From the NCBI GenBank assembly GCA_043585095.1, contig CP121321.1, positions 2,108,001 through 2,172,000 on the forward strand: DNA of 64,000 nucleotides, written 5' to 3'. Made by a program: the position numbers and the translations under genes. Shown piece after piece: positions 8,373 to 17,640 of this stretch. The stretch's first letter is position 1. Every line of letters begins with the position of its first letter. Under the pieces are notes generated by a model. It was not told the DNA's origin and did no database searches. It was given only the letters and a program-made list of their open reading frames with translations. This DNA is from JANQIO01 sp043585095 (GTDB lineage: Bacteria > Pseudomonadota > Gammaproteobacteria > Pseudomonadales > Halieaceae).

Positions 8373-9153
8373 GCGTCCCATGCTACTGCACCACATTCAA
8401 CGCGGCGAGGGGCCGCCTGTCATCCTGCTGCACGGGTTGTTTGGCTCCGCTGCAAATTTGGGCATGGTGGCGCGGGGACTAGCCGCTGAGTACAACACCT
8501 ATTCCCTGGACCTACCCAATCACGGTCTTTCGCCCCGCACCAAGGCGATGAGTTACTCGGATATGGCTCAGGCCGTGGCCGAGTTTATCGACCACTGGCA
8601 ACTCGCACCCTGCGCGGTGCTGGGTCACTCCATGGGCGGCAAAGTTGCGATGCAGTTGGCACTGGAACGGCCCGATTGTGTGGACAAACTCATCGTCGGC
8701 GATATAGCACCGGTGCAGTACCCTGCCCACCACGACCACGTGCTGGCTGGGCTACAAGCCGTCGCCGAAGCGAAGCCCTTGAACCGCAAAGACGCTGACA
8801 CAGTGCTTGCCGAGCACGTTTCAGAAGCGGGCGTTCGTGCGTTTCTGCTCAAGAGCTGGCAGGCCGATGCAGACGGACATTGGCGCTGGCAAATAAACGT
8901 TGATGGGGTCGTCGCCAACTACGCCGCACTGGGCGCAGCGAACACCATCCCCGCAGGCGGCGAGGCTTTTACTTGCCCCACCCTGTTTATCGCCGGGGCG
9001 GACTCCGACTACGTGCAGGCTTCACAACAGCAGATGATTCTTGATCTGTTTCCCGCCGCACAACTGAAGGTAATCGAGGGCACCGGACACTGGCTGCATG
9101 CCGAAAAGCCTGCCGTATTCAATCGCCTGGTGCTGCGTTTCCTCGGATCTTAA
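8371..9153 (+). CDS. Alpha/beta fold hydrolase, YbfF-like esterase
   Basis: A 260-residue cytosolic esterase/thioesterase. It has the oxyanion loop LLHGLFGSAANLG (near residue 19), the nucleophile elbow GHSMGGK (near residue 88), the acid in GADSDYV (near residue 210) and the histidine in GTGHWLHAEKP (near residue 238). The segments DLPNHGLSP and PVQYPAHHDHV are typical of YbfF. The start is 8371 or the ATG at 8380. No promoter space separates it from the divergent UDG gene, so each promoter must lie inside the other gene's 5' end. Confidence 0.9.
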   Translation: MRPMLLHHIQRGEGPPVILLHGLFGSAANLGMVARGLAAEYNTYSLDLPNHGLSPRTKAMSYSDMAQAVAEFIDHWQLAPCAVLGHSMGGKVAMQLALERPDCVDKLIVGDIAPVQYPAHHDHVLAGLQAVAEAKPLNRKDADTVLAEHVSEAGVRAFLLKSWQADADGHWRWQINVDGVVANYAALGAANTIPAGGEAFTCPTLFIAGADSDYVQASQQQMILDLFPAAQLKVIEGTGHWLHAEKPAVFNRLVLRFLGS

Positions 9154-9186
9154 ACTCCAGCATCTTTTGAGCGACTCAGCGCTTGA

Positions 9187-9849
9187 TCAGAGCTCGTTCG
9201 ATTCATCGATTCGAAACGTCAAACGCGTGCCAATGGGAATTCTAAAATAACTGCCCGAATTGGCGGCCGCGGAGGTGACGCCGGCAAAGGCGCCAACCGT
9301 TGCGCCTATGCCCGCCCCGCGCCTGCCAGCCAAAAGCCCACCCACCAACGCCCCGCCACCGGCGCTGCGCGCGGTTTTCCCGGCGACATTGTCGGTAGCG
9401 AGTCGGTAAAAGGATGCTTGTAGCGGGTACAACTGACCATCTATGGTGATGGCTATCAGATCCAGAGCCTGCACCGGCGCCGTGCCGCCTGCAACGTCAC
9501 TCTCGACCCCACCGTCAACACCAACATGATTTTGGCCTAGTACACCCGTCACAGCACTACCGCGGGGGGCGACTAGCGTCCCATCAGGTAACATCAGGTT
9601 GCGGTCCAAACGGGCCGTAAATCGAAAACTAGGCGGTTGAAGGCGCGAGTCCAGCACCTGGGTGGTGATGATAGTGACCGCCGTACCCGCAGGGAGTGTG
9701 TGATGCAGAGACGGGCTGTCAGCACTTTGATCCGGCGCAGTAACCGGCGGTGTCGAGAACTCGACTTTGGAGCCGGGCGAACACGCCAGAATAAACGCGT
9801 TCATAAGCAAGACCGCGAGCAGCCGTGTTAGAGCAATGCATCTACTCAA
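9187..9849 (-). CDS. Putative lipoprotein with glycine-zipper segment (start uncertain, possible frameshift)
   Basis: About 220 residues: a hydrophobic N-terminus ending NAFILAC, a likely lipobox, then a TrbI-like domain (LPAGTAVTIITTQVLDSRLQ, ARLDRNLMLPDGTLVAPRGS). The C-terminal part is glycine rich, GGGALVGGLLAGRRGAGIGA, typical of 2TM glycine zippers. It is probably an envelope-anchored protein. No good in-frame start exists: a GGAGG (9871-9875) and ATG (9861-9863) open a five-codon frame that ends at a TGA after four A/T bases. One extra base there would join them into a perfect lipoprotein signal. TTG at 9849 and GTG at 9927 are the in-frame alternatives. Confidence 0.6.
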   Translation of the reverse strand: MSRCIALTRLLAVLLMNAFILACSPGSKVEFSTPPVTAPDQSADSPSLHHTLPAGTAVTIITTQVLDSRLQPPSFRFTARLDRNLMLPDGTLVAPRGSAVTGVLGQNHVGVDGGVESDVAGGTAPVQALDLIAITIDGQLYPLQASFYRLATDNVAGKTARSAGGGALVGGLLAGRRGAGIGATVGAFAGVTSAAANSGSYFRIPIGTRLTFRIDESNEL

Positions 9850-10008
9850 AAGAACATCAACATAATGCGGCCTCCGGTTTCGCGCCAGTCTAGCAAGACT
9901 TGATTGGCTCTCGTATGCCGCCAGCACAACAATTCCTGTTCAGTTGGCTGGCAACCGCACTCGGTTCCGGTAAAATCGCCGCTTACTTCCGGAGAGCCCC
10001 ACCCAGCC

Positions 10009-12915
10009 ATGCCACGCCGCACGCTTCGAGAACTCGAAAACCAGGACGACTTCATCCGCCGACACATCGGCCCATCACCTGCCGAGCAGCAGGATATGGC
10101 GCAAACGCTAGGCTATGACAACCTCGACGACCTGATCGACGACATCATTCCCACCACCATTCGGCGCTCCGTCGCTATGGCACTGGGAAGCCCACAGTCG
10201 GAACAGTCCACTCTCGCCAAACTGCGGGCTATCGCCAACCGAAATGTGGTAAAGCGCTCGATGATCGGCATGGGCTACGCCGACACCTATACGCCGGGAG
10301 TGATCCAACGCAACGTGCTGGAAAACCCGGGCTGGTATACCGCCTACACCCCCTATCAGCCCGAGATTTCACAGGGACGCCTTGAAGCCCTTCTCACCTA
10401 TCAACAGATGGTCATGGATCTGACCGGCATGAAGTTGGCCAACGCTTCCATGCTCGACGAAGCGACTGCCGCGGCCGAAGCCATGACGCTGTTGCAGCGC
10501 GTCAACAAGAAGAACCGCAGCCGCAGCTTCATCGTTTCTGAACACTGCCATCCACAAACCATCGCGGTGATTCAAACGCGCGCACAGCCGCTGGATATCG
10601 ACGTGATTGTGGGGGATGCCGACGCATTGCTGGCCGACACCGAGGCCTTTGGTGTTCTGCTTCAGTACCCGACCACCACGGGCGAAGTTTTCGATCCCGA
10701 GTCGACGATCCAGAAAGCGCACGACGCCAGCACGCTGGTGGCGGTGGCGGCAGACATACTGTCGCTGCTGTTGTTGCGCGCGCCGGGCGCAATGGGCGCC
10801 GACGTGGTCGTTGGCACCAGTCAGCGCTTTGGCGTACCCATGGGCTTTGGCGGACCTCACGCTGCTTTCTTTGCCACCCGCGAAGCCTACAAGCGGTCTA
10901 CGCCCGGTCGCATTATCGGTGTATCGATTGACCGCCGCGGCAATCAATCGCTACGCATGGCCATGCAAACCCGGGAACAGCATATCCGCAGAGAAAAGGC
11001 GACCAGTAACATCTGCACCGCGCAGGCGCTACTGGCAATCATGGCGGCGTTTTACGCCATGTATCACGGGCCCGAGGGCCTGCGCCGCATCGCAGAACGC
11101 GTGCACCGGTTGGCAGGCATTCTGTCTTCAGGATTGTCCGAGCTGGGCTTTGCACCCGAAAACGCACAGTACTTTGACACGCTGACGGTATCTGTCGGCG
11201 ACCAGCAAGCTGACCTCGCTGCAAAAGCAGTGGAAGCCGGCTTCAATCTTCGCCTGCTGGGCGAGGACAAGCTAGGAATCAGCCTGGACGAAACCACCAC
11301 CGTGGATGAAATCCAGCAGATACTGCAGGTGTTTGCAGGGCAAACCGATACACCAAACGTGGCAGACCTTGATGCTGACATCAATGGCTTGCCGGGTATT
11401 CCCGAATCGCTGCAGCGAGACATGGACTATCTTCAGCATCCCCTGTTCAACGACTTCCACTCTGAGACCGACATGCTGCGGTACATGAAGCGCCTGGAGG
11501 ACAAGGACATTGCCCTGAATCGCGCCATGATCCCACTCGGCTCCTGCACCATGAAGCTCAACGCAACCACCGAAATGGTGCCCGTCACCTGGCCTGAGTT
11601 CGGACGCATACATCCCTTCGCGCCGGCGGATCAAACCCAGGGCTATACCGAAATGCTGGCGGAACTTGAGCACATGCTGCTGGAATGCACTGGCTACGAT
11701 GCAATCTCACTACAGCCCAACGCGGGCGCGCAGGGCGAATACGCAGGGCTGCTCGCGATCAAGCGCTACCACGAAAGCCGCGGCGATCACGATCGTACGA
11801 TCTGCTTGATCCCCAGCTCCGCCCACGGAACAAACCCAGCCAGTGCTGCAATGGCGGGCATGAAAGTCGTAATTGTCGAGTGCGATCACCAGGGCAATGT
11901 CGATATGGAAGACCTGAAAGCCAAGGCCGAGCGCCACAGCGCTGAGCTGGCCGCGATTATGGTCACCTATCCTTCGACCCACGGCGTGTTTGAAGAAAGC
12001 ATCGTCGAACTCTGCGAAGTCATCCACCACCACGGCGGACAGGTCTACGTGGATGGGGCTAACTTGAATGCTCTGGTAGGGCTGGCCGCGCCAGGTAAGT
12101 TCGGTGCCGACGTGTCGCATCTCAACCTGCACAAAACCTTCTGTATTCCCCACGGTGGCGGTGGTCCGGGCATGGGGCCCATTGGCGTGGGAGCGCACCT
12201 GGAGCCCTTCCTGCCGGGACATCCGCTACAGGCACAGCATCCGTCACTGGCCAGTGGTGATGTAATTTCTGCCGCGCCTGTCGGCAGTGCCTCTATTCTG
12301 CCTATCTCCTGGGCGTATATCGCCATGATGGGTGCTGAGGGGCTGGTTCACGCCTCGAAAATCGCCATTCTTGGCGCTAACTACATCGCGCACCGCCTGC
12401 GCGGGCACTTCCCGATTCTGTATACCGGACGCAACGGTCGCGTCGCCCACGAGTGCATCATCGATATTCGTCCGCTCAAGGAAGTTAGCGGCGTCACCGA
12501 AGAAGACGTTGCCAAACGGCTGATTGACTATGGCTTCCATGCGCCGACCATGTCTTTCCCCGTTGCGGGAACCTTGATGATAGAGCCTACCGAAAGCGAA
12601 TCGCTGGCGGAGCTGGATCGCTTCTGCGACGCCTTGATCGCCATTCGCGAAGAAATTCGCGCGGTGGAGCAAGGCAAGATCAGTGCGGAAAACAGCGTGT
12701 TACGCAACGCACCCCATACGCTGGAAGATGTTGTGAGCAGTGACTGGAGCTTTGCCTACAGCCGCGAAGAGGCCGCCTATCCAGTGGAGAGCCTGCGCCG
12801 CAGCAAATACTGGCCACCGGTTAACCGCATCGACAACGTCTACGGCGACCGGCATCTGGTGTGCTCCTGCCCTTCGATTGATTCCTATCGGGAAACGGAC
12901 ACCTCGGAGCCATAA
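10009..12915 (+). CDS. gcvP: Glycine dehydrogenase (decarboxylating), P-protein of the glycine cleavage system
   Basis: PLP enzyme that decarboxylates glycine and passes the aminomethyl group to lipoylated H-protein. The 968-residue length matches single-chain GcvP. Visible landmarks: FIRRHIGPSPAEQQDM at the start, NICTAQALLAIMAAFYAMYHG in the first half, the MIPLGSCTMKLNATTEM segment near residue 510, and the PLP-lysine site HLNLHKTFCIPHGGGGPGMG near residue 710. The ATG at 10009 follows GGAGAG at 9991. No gcvT or gcvH is adjacent and no glycine riboswitch is visible, so the rest of the complex is encoded elsewhere. Confidence 0.97.
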   Translation: MPRRTLRELENQDDFIRRHIGPSPAEQQDMAQTLGYDNLDDLIDDIIPTTIRRSVAMALGSPQSEQSTLAKLRAIANRNVVKRSMIGMGYADTYTPGVIQRNVLENPGWYTAYTPYQPEISQGRLEALLTYQQMVMDLTGMKLANASMLDEATAAAEAMTLLQRVNKKNRSRSFIVSEHCHPQTIAVIQTRAQPLDIDVIVGDADALLADTEAFGVLLQYPTTTGEVFDPESTIQKAHDASTLVAVAADILSLLLLRAPGAMGADVVVGTSQRFGVPMGFGGPHAAFFATREAYKRSTPGRIIGVSIDRRGNQSLRMAMQTREQHIRREKATSNICTAQALLAIMAAFYAMYHGPEGLRRIAERVHRLAGILSSGLSELGFAPENAQYFDTLTVSVGDQQADLAAKAVEAGFNLRLLGEDKLGISLDETTTVDEIQQILQVFAGQTDTPNVADLDADINGLPGIPESLQRDMDYLQHPLFNDFHSETDMLRYMKRLEDKDIALNRAMIPLGSCTMKLNATTEMVPVTWPEFGRIHPFAPADQTQGYTEMLAELEHMLLECTGYDAISLQPNAGAQGEYAGLLAIKRYHESRGDHDRTICLIPSSAHGTNPASAAMAGMKVVIVECDHQGNVDMEDLKAKAERHSAELAAIMVTYPSTHGVFEESIVELCEVIHHHGGQVYVDGANLNALVGLAAPGKFGADVSHLNLHKTFCIPHGGGGPGMGPIGVGAHLEPFLPGHPLQAQHPSLASGDVISAAPVGSASILPISWAYIAMMGAEGLVHASKIAILGANYIAHRLRGHFPILYTGRNGRVAHECIIDIRPLKEVSGVTEEDVAKRLIDYGFHAPTMSFPVAGTLMIEPTESESLAELDRFCDALIAIREEIRAVEQGKISAENSVLRNAPHTLEDVVSSDWSFAYSREEAAYPVESLRRSKYWPPVNRIDNVYGDRHLVCSCPSIDSYRETDTSEP

Positions 12916-12956
12916 TCGCCGCCGTTGCGGAGGCCCTTACCTAAAAAACGAGCGAG

Positions 12957-13778
12957 CTACTGGAACAAAGGCGCAGGTGCCGCCCCCGAGCCGATGTCGT
13001 CCACGCGCTGGCGCAACATGTCGGTGATGTCGTCGCCGGGTAGCAGCCAAAATTGTCCGGCCTCGATGCCCTTAAAGACTTCTTCGGCAAACGCATCGGG
13101 CGTCATGCCGGCGGCGACACGGTCTTCCAGTGCCGCTCGAAATCCCGCTTCGGCCTGCGAAAAACCCTCTCCCGCTAATGCATCGCGCAAACGATCGGAA
13201 AACCAGATATCCGTTGCCACTTCACCGGGGCACAGCACCGAAGCCGTCACCGGAGCCGCTTCCATCAACAGCTCCTGATAAAGCGTCTCGGTGATAGCGG
13301 TAATGGCGTGTTTACATGATTGGTAAATCGCCATGAACGGGCCACCCCCCAGCAGGCCGCCAATTGAAGACGTATTGATGATTCGGGCCGGCGCATCCTG
13401 TGCCAGCATGCGCGGCACGAAACTGCGCAGTCCGTTCACAACACCCATCACATTGATGTCCAGACACCAGCGCCAGTCTTGCTCAGTGCGTTCCCAGCTC
13501 TTACCGTCTACCAGCACGCCGGCGTTATTGAACAGCAGGTTGACCTTGCCTTGTTCGGCAAAAACACGCTCCGCCAACCGCTCTATCTGCGCCGCGTCGC
13601 TGACATCAAGCTCGCAGCGATGCAGTGCGCTATGGTCTGCCAGCTCGGCTAGACGCGCCTTATCAACATCCGCCGCATAGACCACCATCCCCTGCCCCAG
13701 CGCGTACTCAGTCAAGCCACGGCCTATACCGCTGGCGGCGCCTGTAATAACGGCAACTTGTCCTGTCCAGCTTCCCAT
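12957..13778 (-). CDS. Short-chain dehydrogenase/reductase
   Basis: A 273-residue classical SDR: TGAASGIG cofactor loop near residue 12, NNAG near residue 88, catalytic serine in INTSSIGG and YQSCK active-site pair near residue 155. Asp in AADVDKARL suggests preference for NAD over NADP. Substrate unknown. It is longer than the minimal 250 by a C-terminal tail, a feature of several acyl/retinol-like SDRs. Convergent with gcvP, divergent from the LOG gene. Confidence 0.9.
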   Translation of the reverse strand: MGSWTGQVAVITGAASGIGRGLTEYALGQGMVVYAADVDKARLAELADHSALHRCELDVSDAAQIERLAERVFAEQGKVNLLFNNAGVLVDGKSWERTEQDWRWCLDINVMGVVNGLRSFVPRMLAQDAPARIINTSSIGGLLGGGPFMAIYQSCKHAITAITETLYQELLMEAAPVTASVLCPGEVATDIWFSDRLRDALAGEGFSQAEAGFRAALEDRVAAGMTPDAFAEEVFKGIEAGQFWLLPGDDITDMLRQRVDDIGSGAAPAPLFQ

Positions 13779-13851
13779 GTTTTCACTCCTCGCCTTGGTG
13801 TCTCGCGCGCTTTATCGTATACCATCAGCGCTCATTTAAAGGGGTTAAGGA

Positions 13852-14433
13852 ATGAACCAACGCTCAATTTGTATCTACTGTGGCGCCAGCCCGGGTAATG
13901 ACCCGGCCTACATGCAGGCGGCTCGCGACATGGGTTCGCTTATCGCGGAACAGGGGCATCGCCTGGTATACGGCGGCGGGCACGTGGGGCTCATGGGTGC
14001 TGCCGCCGACGCAGCTCTCGCAGCGGGCGGTGAGGCCGTGGGCGTGATCCCCAGCGACCTACTGTCAAAGGAAGTCGGTCACGGCGCGCTGACAGAGCTC
14101 ATCGAAGTGAGCTCAATGCACGAGCGAAAAATGAAAATGGCCATGCTCTCTGACGGGTTTATCGCCCTGCCCGGCGGTATTGGAACGCTGGAAGAATTGA
14201 TAGAAGTCATGACCTGGAGCCAACTGGGCTTTCACAGCAAAGCCTGTGGCGTGTTGAACGTAGACCACTTCTTTGATCCCTTGTTCACGCTGTTGGATCA
14301 CATGGTCGAGAAGCGCTTCTTGCGGCTGGAACACCGCCAAAGGCTGTTGAGCGCCGACACCCCCGAGGCTATTTTGACCCAGGTCCTGTCGCACAAGGCG
14401 CCCAAAATCGACAAATGGATGGATCGAGGATGA
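13852..14433 (+). CDS. LOG family nucleoside-monophosphate phosphoribohydrolase (TIGR00730)
   Basis: A 193-residue Rossmann-like enzyme with the LOG signature PGGIGTLEEL near residue 107 and the GGGHVGLMG loop near residue 44. Family members split the N-glycosidic bond of nucleoside 5'-monophosphates (AMP and related) to base plus ribose 5-phosphate. The start GIYCGASPG-type sequence (CIYCGASPGNDPAY) is typical. It is followed with a 4-base overlap by a membrane protein gene, then by a purine-type phosphoribosyltransferase, which fits a nucleotide-salvage neighbourhood. Confidence 0.9.
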   Translation: MNQRSICIYCGASPGNDPAYMQAARDMGSLIAEQGHRLVYGGGHVGLMGAAADAALAAGGEAVGVIPSDLLSKEVGHGALTELIEVSSMHERKMKMAMLSDGFIALPGGIGTLEELIEVMTWSQLGFHSKACGVLNVDHFFDPLFTLLDHMVEKRFLRLEHRQRLLSADTPEAILTQVLSHKAPKIDKWMDRG

Positions 14434-14912
14434 TTCGCGCGTTGCTTATTCTCTACGCCCTGGGCCTGATCGCGTATCCCGCCTTTGAGATCGCCTCGCC
14501 CGAGGGCTATCGCGAGTCATTGGAGCGGTTTCCACAAGCGGCCACTGCCGCCGCTGAACAATTGCAAACCGCCGCCGGAATTCACTGGCTGAAAAACGTC
14601 TATTTGGCGTTTACCTTCCTGCTGCTGGCGCGCTATATCGGCAAACCTGAAAGCACACGCGATCTGTTTCGTGCCGCCTTACTGTGGCTCGGTTTTCCCC
14701 TGGTGTTGTTTGTGCACGACGCGCTTGCGCAGGTTGCCCTGAGTGTCGATCTGGAAGATCTGGAAATCTCAGTGAAGATTTCCCGTGAAATGGGGCTGTA
14801 CTTCGCTTTCGGCGTGGCATTGCTGGGGCTTTCCCGCGTCGTGAAAACTGACCACCAGGGCGCTGAAGGCAAAGCAACCGCCGAAGGCGAAAACGATCGC
14901 AGCCGCGAATAG
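14430..14912 (+). CDS. Hypothetical membrane protein
   Basis: 160 residues, not recognised. Four hydrophobic segments are visible: LLILYALGLIAYPAFEIA, LKNVYLAFTFLLLARYI, AALLWLGFPLVLFVHDALA and LYFAFGVALLGLSRVV. The tail is polar and acidic. The ATG at 14430 overlaps the stop of the LOG gene (ATGA), suggesting translational coupling, so the two may work together, but no domain supports a specific role. Confidence 0.75.
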   Translation: MIRALLILYALGLIAYPAFEIASPEGYRESLERFPQAATAAAEQLQTAAGIHWLKNVYLAFTFLLLARYIGKPESTRDLFRAALLWLGFPLVLFVHDALAQVALSVDLEDLEISVKISREMGLYFAFGVALLGLSRVVKTDHQGAEGKATAEGENDRSRE

Positions 14913-15002
14913 CACAAGCAAGCGCCGCGTCCATAGCGGCCAAGCCTGTGGTAGGCTGCGCGCCACGTTAGGACGCAGGTCGGCAGGAGACCTCTTAACA
15001 GT

Positions 15003-15581
15003 ATGGAAAAGCACTACATTAGCGCGTCACAGCTACTTCAGGATTCCTACGAGCTCGCGCTTAAGGTCTATGAGAGCGGATTTCGGCCAGACTATATCGT
15101 CGGCGTTTGGCGAGGCGGTGCACCGGTGGGTATTGCCGTGCAGGAGTTGCTGCATATCCTGGGCGTTGATGCCGACCACATTGCAATCCGTACATCTAGC
15201 TATACAGGCATGAACGAGCGTAATCGCCATGTACAGGTGCACGGTCTTAATTACCTGATCCGGCGTTTGGAGTCAGAAGATTCACTGCTGATCGTCGATG
15301 ACGTGCATGACACTGGCCTGAGCATTGATCAGACCATCCATGACCTGAAAAAGGCCTGCAAGAAGAATACCCCACGAGTGCGGATTGCGACGCCCTACTT
15401 CAAGCCGGGCAAGAACAAGACCAACCGGGTGCCCGATTACTTTCTCCACGAAACTGACCACTGGCTGGTGTTCCCGCACGAGCTGGACGGCCTCAGCCAG
15501 GAAGAAATTGCTGCCAATAAGCCCGAGCTGCAGAGTTTGATGGATCGGCTTGGCGCCGCTATGGAAACCACGGGAGCCTGA
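15003..15581 (+). CDS. Phosphoribosyltransferase (hypoxanthine/xanthine-guanine type)
   Basis: 192 residues. The PRPP-binding motif is LLIVDDVHDTGLSI near residue 98, and the N-terminal GVWRGGAPVGIAVQELL matches the pyrophosphate loop of purine PRTases. It transfers a base onto PRPP to give the nucleoside monophosphate in purine salvage; the exact base is not determinable. GGAGACC upstream serves as the ribosome site. Its position beside a nucleoside-utilisation cluster fits salvage of released bases. Confidence 0.88.
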   Translation: MEKHYISASQLLQDSYELALKVYESGFRPDYIVGVWRGGAPVGIAVQELLHILGVDADHIAIRTSSYTGMNERNRHVQVHGLNYLIRRLESEDSLLIVDDVHDTGLSIDQTIHDLKKACKKNTPRVRIATPYFKPGKNKTNRVPDYFLHETDHWLVFPHELDGLSQEEIAANKPELQSLMDRLGAAMETTGA

Positions 15582-15595
15582 AGCCCCCGCACAGC

Positions 15596-16216
15596 TCACT
15601 GCCGGGAAAACCGCCGAATGAGTTGCTCGTGTTGAGGGAATGTCTGACTTAGCGAATCCGCCTCGGCAAGCGTCATATCGTCGTATTCAAAGCCCGGCGA
15701 GACCGCCTCGCTAATCAAGCCATAATCTCCTGACTCCAGGTGGGACGCCTTCCAGGTACCCCCCTTTACGGACAGCACCAGTTGCTGACCCGCCGACGGA
15801 TCCGGGCCCATAAGCACGGTTTCCAGTTCGCCGTTCGGATGAATCAGGTAATACCGTATCGGCGCGCCAAGGTGAAAGAAGTGAACAATGTCTGACTGAT
15901 TCAAATGCCAGTGGCCGACTGGCGACTGCGCCGTAAGTAGATAGTGGATCGACGTCATGGTAAACCGCTCGCCGCGCTCTGTCGCGATCAGCGGTCTATG
16001 GTCAGCCTGAAAAATACGCTTGTAGTAGCCACCTTCCACGTGCGCTTCCAAATCCAGCGTTTCGATCAGTGTTTCGACTGCTATAGAACTGTTACCCATT
16101 GAGATACCTTCTATATGCGCCACGGGCGTTGCCTCAAGTGGTTCTGCCTCAATCGCAGTCGATTGGATAGTGATAACCAGTAAGCCAAGCACCCACGCTA
16201 CCCGGTACAACTTCAC
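15596..16216 (-). CDS. Exported cupin_5 (DUF985) family protein
   Basis: 206 residues. From about residue 47 the chain is a standard DUF985 cupin: LIETLDLEAHVEGGYYKRIF, YLLTAQSPVGHWH, DIVHFFHLGAPI, GGTWKASHLESGDYGLISEAVSPGF in sequence. Most homologues start just before this. Here a hydrophobic signal-like stretch (VAWVLGLLVITIQSTAIEAE) precedes it, and the start overlaps the stop of the exported amidohydrolase by four bases. This suggests both act in the periplasm. If translation began at the internal Met (MGNSSIAVE) the product would be cytosolic. Confidence 0.85.
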   Translation of the reverse strand: MKLYRVAWVLGLLVITIQSTAIEAEPLEATPVAHIEGISMGNSSIAVETLIETLDLEAHVEGGYYKRIFQADHRPLIATERGERFTMTSIHYLLTAQSPVGHWHLNQSDIVHFFHLGAPIRYYLIHPNGELETVLMGPDPSAGQQLVLSVKGGTWKASHLESGDYGLISEAVSPGFEYDDMTLAEADSLSQTFPQHEQLIRRFSRQ

Positions 16217-17640
16217 GAGGCCTCCAAAGCAGCGCGTATGGCGTCCCTGACCTGCCGCACGTCTTTACGCAGTGCTTCACCGTCGATGGTCAGCACCTTG
16301 CGATCGCGCATCAATAGTTGCCCTGCCACCATGGTTGTCACCACATCCTGGCTGTCCAGGACATACACCAGATGCGAGGTCACGTCATACAGCGGGCCGT
16401 GACGCTGCTGGCTGAAGTCCACCTGAATCAGATCGGCCTGCAGTCCTGGGACCAATTGGCCCACATCGCTATCCAGACCAACCGCCTTCGCACCCATGCG
16501 GGTGGCCATCGCCAATGCCGTAGGCGCAGGCAACGCTTCGGGGTCACCTGACTTTAGCTTGTGTACCAAAGCAGCGAGCCGTATCTCCTCCCACATATCC
16601 AGATCATTGTTCGATGCCGCGCCGTCGGTACCCAAACCCACGTTGACGCCGGCGGCGATCATGGCGGTGACCGGCGATACGCCAGCTCCCAGCTTCATAT
16701 TTGAGGTTGGGTTGTGGACCGCACCAACACCCTTTTCGGCGACCAGCGCAATATCCTCGTCATCAAGCTGGATCATATGAGCCCCGATCAACTGTCGATC
16801 AAACAGCCCCGTGGCGGCAACGTGCTGGATCGGCGTCGTCTCATAGCGCTCAAAAATAATCTCTGATTCGGAGGGGGCCTCGGCGATGTGCATGGAGACC
16901 GGTGCGTTGAGCTCCGCCGCTTTCTGTGCCGTTTGTGCGATATGTTCGGGCACCACGGTGTAGGGTGCGTGAGGCGCAAAGGCGGGCGTTATCCTGGGAT
17001 GCTTATCCTGCCAGCTTTCGACGAAGGCGATGGCGGCGGCAAAGCTATCGTCCCAGCCGGTGAAGCCCGGGCTGGGGAAATCGATATGCGGCGCCGCCAC
17101 TATGGCACGCAGGCCACAGGATTCGACTACCCTGGCAATGACCTCCGGATAAAAGTACATATCGACGAAGCTGGTAGTGCCGCTCTCGATCATCTCCCAG
17201 CAGGCCAGCTCTGTGCCGATACGGACAAATTCAGGCGTCACAAAACGTCCTTCCATGGGGAAAACGTAGTCATTCAGCCAGGTCATAAGGTCAAGATCGT
17301 CGACCATGCCTCGGAATAGCGTCATGGACGAATGGGTGTGACCGTTGATAAGCCCCGGCATCACGATACGGGACTCGCCGGGAAGCACCGTCTGCGCCAT
17401 GTATTGCTGACTGATATCAGACCAAGTGCCGACCGCGACAATCGCCGTACCGCGCACGGCGACTGCGCCGTTTTCTATCACGCGATTCTCAGCATCCATC
17501 GTTACCACGTAGTCAGCGCGCACCAGCACATCGACGGGCTCAAAGGCCACATCGTCCAAAGATTTGTCGGCAGACAACGCGGGGCTACTGAGTAAAAAAG
17601 ACAGCGCCAGCAGCCGCGCGGGGGAAAGAAGTCGATTCAA
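16213..17640 (-). CDS. Exported amidohydrolase, SAH/MTA/adenosine deaminase-like (TRZ/ATZ family)
   Basis: 475 residues with a signal peptide ending SPALSA. The metal-site motifs of the subtype III amidohydrolases are present: PGLINGHTHSSMTLFRG near residue 97, a histidine in SMHIAEAPSE near residue 250, IGAHMIQLDDED near residue 287 and GLGTDGAASNNDLDMWEEI near residue 335. This pattern is that of MtaD-type S-adenosylhomocysteine/adenosine deaminases; guanine or triazine hydrolases are related alternatives. It is divergent from a TonB receptor and faces the nucleoside genes downstream of it, so periplasmic nucleoside deamination is a reasonable inference. Confidence 0.85.
   Translation of the reverse strand: MNRLLSPARLLALSFLLSSPALSADKSLDDVAFEPVDVLVRADYVVTMDAENRVIENGAVAVRGTAIVAVGTWSDISQQYMAQTVLPGESRIVMPGLINGHTHSSMTLFRGMVDDLDLMTWLNDYVFPMEGRFVTPEFVRIGTELACWEMIESGTTSFVDMYFYPEVIARVVESCGLRAIVAAPHIDFPSPGFTGWDDSFAAAIAFVESWQDKHPRITPAFAPHAPYTVVPEHIAQTAQKAAELNAPVSMHIAEAPSESEIIFERYETTPIQHVAATGLFDRQLIGAHMIQLDDEDIALVAEKGVGAVHNPTSNMKLGAGVSPVTAMIAAGVNVGLGTDGAASNNDLDMWEEIRLAALVHKLKSGDPEALPAPTALAMATRMGAKAVGLDSDVGQLVPGLQADLIQVDFSQQRHGPLYDVTSHLVYVLDSQDVVTTMVAGQLLMRDRKVLTIDGEALRKDVRQVRDAIRAALEAS

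Noticed and set aside
9904..10008. Upstream extension of gcvP to 9904
   Set aside because: The extension is unlike the GcvP N-terminus; GGAGAG and the ATG at 10009 fit.
10607..11185. 192-codon frame inside gcvP
   Set aside because: Arg/Trp-rich shadow of the gcvP reading frame.
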